The notes under the pieces were generated by a model. It worked only from the letters and a program-made list of their open reading frames with translations. It ran no database searches and was not told the origin of the DNA. This document shows positions 4,720 through 6,771 of a stretch of 6,771 bases of DNA, piece by piece. The position numbers were made by a program, and so were the translations under genes. The stretch is from the NCBI GenBank assembly GCA_019314085.1, contig JAFCZZ010000083.1:1-6771 (forward strand), given 5' to 3'. The stretch comes from Deltaproteobacteria bacterium. Its GTDB lineage: Bacteria > Desulfobacterota > Syntrophia > Syntrophales > UBA2210. How positions within the stretch are numbered: the stretch's first letter is position 1; each line of letters begins with the position of its first letter.

Positions 4720-6570
4720 TCACGGTGGGACGTCGGCAACGAAGTCTCCAGCGACAACGGGGGCCTCTGTGGTGCCGTCTGTACCAGAAACGCCGCGCTC
4801 GATCATATTTCCAGCGCCGACGGCGGCTCCGTCTCCAAGGGTTGCCCAAAATACGGGGTTGACGAAGCTCATGGCTCGAAGGTTCTGGGGGACGCCTCCA
4901 CCATAAAGCTCAGTGACCTGAGCAGCGGTCATCGCAAAATTCCAGGCCGCCGCGTGACACAGGTTGCCGGGGAATTCAGCCACCCCCCCTTGTACGTTTC
5001 CAACGACGACTTTTGCGGTTGGCAAAACGGTCGTGGTGGTGACGCTACCGGTGCCCGTCTTTTTTGCTCCGGTCATTTCCACACCATCGATGTAGATATG
5101 GATATCAGAGGACGTTAGCGGGCTGTTTCCATCGGAGACGGCTACCACCTGATGCCAGTTACCATCCCTCACATTTGGAGCCCCACCAGCGGTGGCCGAG
5201 ACTGTATCCAAACTCTGGAGGGCAGCCCTTGGCCCAGTGAACCCGATGTTGTTTGTGCCGAGAGGAACAAAAAAGCACCACCCGGTGCTGGTGGAGTAAC
5301 TCCCAAATAGGGTGTCATCGCTAGCGGACGAAGTTTTGAACCAAATGGAAGCCGTGAAAGGGTCATTTCGTTCAGGCTGTGCAGATGGCGTGGCTGGATA
5401 GGTTACATATTTTCCATCGCCCGCCACGCCGGGGAGAAGCAAAGAAGTGGTCAGAGGTGCATAGTCTCCAGCCACTTCGCCATTGACAGGAACGTCAGCA
5501 GTAAAGTTGCTGGCGTCCATGTTTGTCGTAGTGCCGTCATTCCCGCTGGCCGACCTGTCGACGATGGTGGGCGACGTGTCGCCGTCGCCCATGAGCCAAT
5601 ATCCAACCATGTTCGAAGCGGTACTGAGAAGGCGATTGTCGGCAGGCTGGACAAGGCTAAAAAGATCTGCGACCTCGGCTTGCGAAAGAGCCTTATCGTA
5701 AACGGCTACGTCGTCTACTTGGCCGACGTAATAGGAGGGGGCGCCGCTGGTGTAACCGCCGATTTTGAATGGTTCGGTATTAATGGTAGTCGAAACTAAG
5801 TTGTCGTGGTTAGGGGCGGACTTTGTGAGGATCGTCCCATCCACATAAAATTCCACGCCAGAGGCCGCGGAGCTACCGCTGTATGTCACTACGACGTGAT
5901 GCCACTTGCCATCAGTCACCCCAGCGACCGCTTGCACGTAAAGGCTGTTTGAGGCCCACGTGTTAACGAATCCAAAGGCTAGAGAGGTGCCAACACCAAA
6001 GACCATGCCGATAGGAGCTAACCCAGCCCACTTGGTGATTAACGAACCGCCAGAGGTCGTTTTCACCCATAAGGAGATAGAAAGGGGGTCTAGGCGGTCA
6101 AAACTAAGCTCCGCGACGTTGCCCATAGCCACAAGCTCATCTGTGCCATTGAGGGTGCTCGAAAGCTGAGAGAATGTGCCAAGCACCTCCTGCTCAACCT
6201 GCAATGCGGTAATATTTCCGATCCAGCGAACGTCCTCTGAAGCTGTGCCGGTCACCCGCACCCGAGCGTTGTTGACATCAGCATCGACCGTTACCGTCCA
6301 CCCGGTCGTCTGAGGATCAACCTCTACCGGTGTGCTACCGCCTCGCAAGACGGCCCCGGCCGCTCCCGCCTTGTTGAACAAGTGAATGGCAGAGTAGGTG
6401 TAGACCTCATCACTTTCTCCGCTGTCGTACCGCTGAGCAAGCACCTTCACTACCAACTTGACCGACTGATCGGCACCAAGCTCGTAGGTCATCAGATCCG
6501 TGATGGTGCCGTCAGCGGTGGTCTCCGAGCCCACCACCGGCCATCCTTGGAATTTTTCACCGTCTGCCAT
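4720..6570 (-). CDS. Two-LamG-domain phage surface/structural protein, paralog B (616 aa)
   Basis: The start MADGEKFQGWPVV is at 6570-6568. Domains in order: the shared N-terminal module (1-130); LamG 1 (about 136-305: NGTDELVAMG, DPLSISLWVK, DGKWHHVVVTY, FYVDG, QVDDVAVYDKALSQAEV); the linker repeat (321-361, MVGYWLMGDG to NMDASNFTADVP); LamG 2 (about 370-558: NDPFTASIWFK, RDGNWHQVVAVSDG, HIYIDGVEM, AAWNFAMTAAQVTELY); and a diverged second linker (about 573-615, VFWATLGDGAAVGAG to VADVP). In paralogs A and C the linker ends the protein; here it continues through VNGEVAGDYAP into an extra LamG domain. A glycan- or surface-binding virion fibre/decoration role is the best reading. Start context is an A-rich CCGCAAA without a strong Shine-Dalgarno. 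Confidence 0.93.
   Translation of the reverse strand: MADGEKFQGWPVVGSETTADGTITDLMTYELGADQSVKLVVKVLAQRYDSGESDEVYTYSAIHLFNKAGAAGAVLRGGSTPVEVDPQTTGWTVTVDADVNNARVRVTGTASEDVRWIGNITALQVEQEVLGTFSQLSSTLNGTDELVAMGNVAELSFDRLDPLSISLWVKTTSGGSLITKWAGLAPIGMVFGVGTSLAFGFVNTWASNSLYVQAVAGVTDGKWHHVVVTYSGSSAASGVEFYVDGTILTKSAPNHDNLVSTTINTEPFKIGGYTSGAPSYYVGQVDDVAVYDKALSQAEVADLFSLVQPADNRLLSTASNMVGYWLMGDGDTSPTIVDRSASGNDGTTTNMDASNFTADVPVNGEVAGDYAPLTTSLLLPGVAGDGKYVTYPATPSAQPERNDPFTASIWFKTSSASDDTLFGSYSTSTGWCFFVPLGTNNIGFTGPRAALQSLDTVSATAGGAPNVRDGNWHQVVAVSDGNSPLTSSDIHIYIDGVEMTGAKKTGTGSVTTTTVLPTAKVVVGNVQGGVAEFPGNLCHAAAWNFAMTAAQVTELYGGGVPQNLRAMSFVNPVFWATLGDGAAVGAGNMIERGVSGTDGTTEAPVVAGDFVADVPP
5488..5610 (-). repeat. 41-residue linker repeat, internal copy in paralog B
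   Basis: Encodes MVGYWLMGDG to FTADVP. Unlike the other two full copies it is followed not by a stop but by a second LamG domain. A diverged fourth version with the same plan (FWATLGDG to VADVP, about 4726-4854) ends paralog B. Confidence 0.88.
6181..6570 (-). repeat. Shared N-terminal module, copy in paralog B (130 codons)
   Basis: Partner of 4294-4683. The third copy, in miniature D (3400-3573), lacks the middle 74 codons. Confidence 0.9.
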
Positions 6571-6577
6571 TTTGCGG
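6531..6577. repeat. 47-bp direct repeat at the start of paralog B
   Basis: Partner of 4644-4690. Together with 3534-3580 it marks the common 5' end of all three complete array genes. Confidence 0.9.
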
Positions 6578-6627
6578 TTTTCTCTGTCTCAACTAGGAAC
6601 GTCGGCAGTGAAGTTGCTGGCATCCAT
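6554..6627. repeat. 74-bp perfect direct repeat, copy 2 (A/B boundary)
   Basis: Identical to 3557-3630. It covers the end of paralog A, its TGA, the same spacer and the first codons of paralog B. Recombination between the copies would remove B and C exactly and join A to D. Confidence 0.95.
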
Positions 6628-6771
6628 ATTGACCGTCGTACCGTTGTTCGAATTGGCCGAATCATCTGGAATAGTAGGACTCGTCGCATTGTCTCCCATT
6701 CTCCAATAACCAACCAAATTGCCGGACGATGACAACAGTCGATTGTCCACTGGCTCACCACTGTTGTAGAT
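6589..6771 (-). CDS. LamG-type protein, paralog A, C-terminal 60 residues only
   Basis: Only the end of this gene is present; it enters from the right edge. The visible part begins IYNSGEPVDNRLLSSS, the end of a LamG domain, followed by LVGYWRMGDNATSPTI and NMDASNFTADVPS before TGA at 6591-6589. It matches the corresponding end of paralog C at 51 of 60 positions. Its stop, the 18-base spacer and the start of paralog B repeat, base for base, the C/D boundary. It is probably a full single- or multi-LamG surface protein like its neighbours; the missing N-terminus prevents saying more. Confidence 0.9.
   Translation of the reverse strand: MYNSGEPVDNRLLSSSGNLVGYWRMGDNATSPTIPDDSANSNNGTTVNMDASNFTADVPS
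6595..6717 (-). repeat. 41-residue linker repeat, copy in paralog A
   Basis: Encodes LVGYWRMGDN to FTADVP directly before the stop. Equal-length copies lie at 5488-5610 (inside paralog B) and 3598-3720 (end of paralog C). The pattern GYWxMGDxxTSPTI, NxGT, NMDASNFTADVP is preserved in all three. Confidence 0.9.

Noticed and set aside
3592..6591. TGA recoded as an amino acid (alternative genetic code)
   Set aside because: Other genes end in TGA within compact ATGA/TGATG overlaps that only make sense as stops, and the B/C spacer also has a TAG in frame.
3592..6771. Diversity-generating retroelement acting on the LamG genes
   Set aside because: No reverse transcriptase or template repeat is visible, and differences between copies are spread over the genes without an adenine-biased pattern.

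Overview
This GC-rich window reads as accessory/structural DNA of a double-stranded DNA bacteriophage or prophage. Every supported gene lies on the minus strand, so transcription runs from the right edge to the left. Genes are packed with ATGA/TGATG overlaps or gaps of a few bases, and there is no tRNA, rRNA, transposase, integrase or CRISPR array. A lipoprotein with a membrane-export signal suggests a Gram-negative (diderm) host. The exact host cannot be named from sequence alone.

Right half (about 3400-6771): four tandem paralogous genes, read right to left. A is a LamG-type protein of which only the last 60 codons are in the window. B has 616 residues and two LamG (concanavalin A-like) domains. 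C has 363 residues and one LamG domain. D is a 57-residue miniature, too short for a usual ORF cutoff. B, C and D share the same N-terminal module starting MADGEKFQGWPVV, and A, B and C share a C-terminal linker ending NMDASNFTADVP. These are probably virion surface, fibre or adhesion proteins. All four sit in one reading frame. The A/B and C/D boundaries are an identical TGA plus 18-nt spacer, inside a 74-bp perfect direct repeat. D is an in-frame internally deleted copy of the shared N-terminal module.

Middle (about 2429-3399): two short non-coding gaps, one with a GC-rich hairpin, flank a coupled pair of small unrecognised proteins of 88 and 153 aa.

Left half (1-2428): a compact run of a cysteine-rich putative zinc-binding protein (165 aa), a HExxH metallopeptidase-like protein (171 aa), a putative lipoprotein (161 aa), a 102-aa small protein coupled to it, a 160-aa conserved phage hypothetical protein, and the first 19 codons of another small phage protein. 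The lipoprotein/102-aa/peptidase neighbourhood could serve host envelope interaction or lysis, but this is only contextual inference.

The most interesting part is the modular LamG array: conserved boundary sequences, in-frame stops, domain accretion in B and domain loss in D show how a phage diversifies a surface protein by duplication and in-frame recombination.
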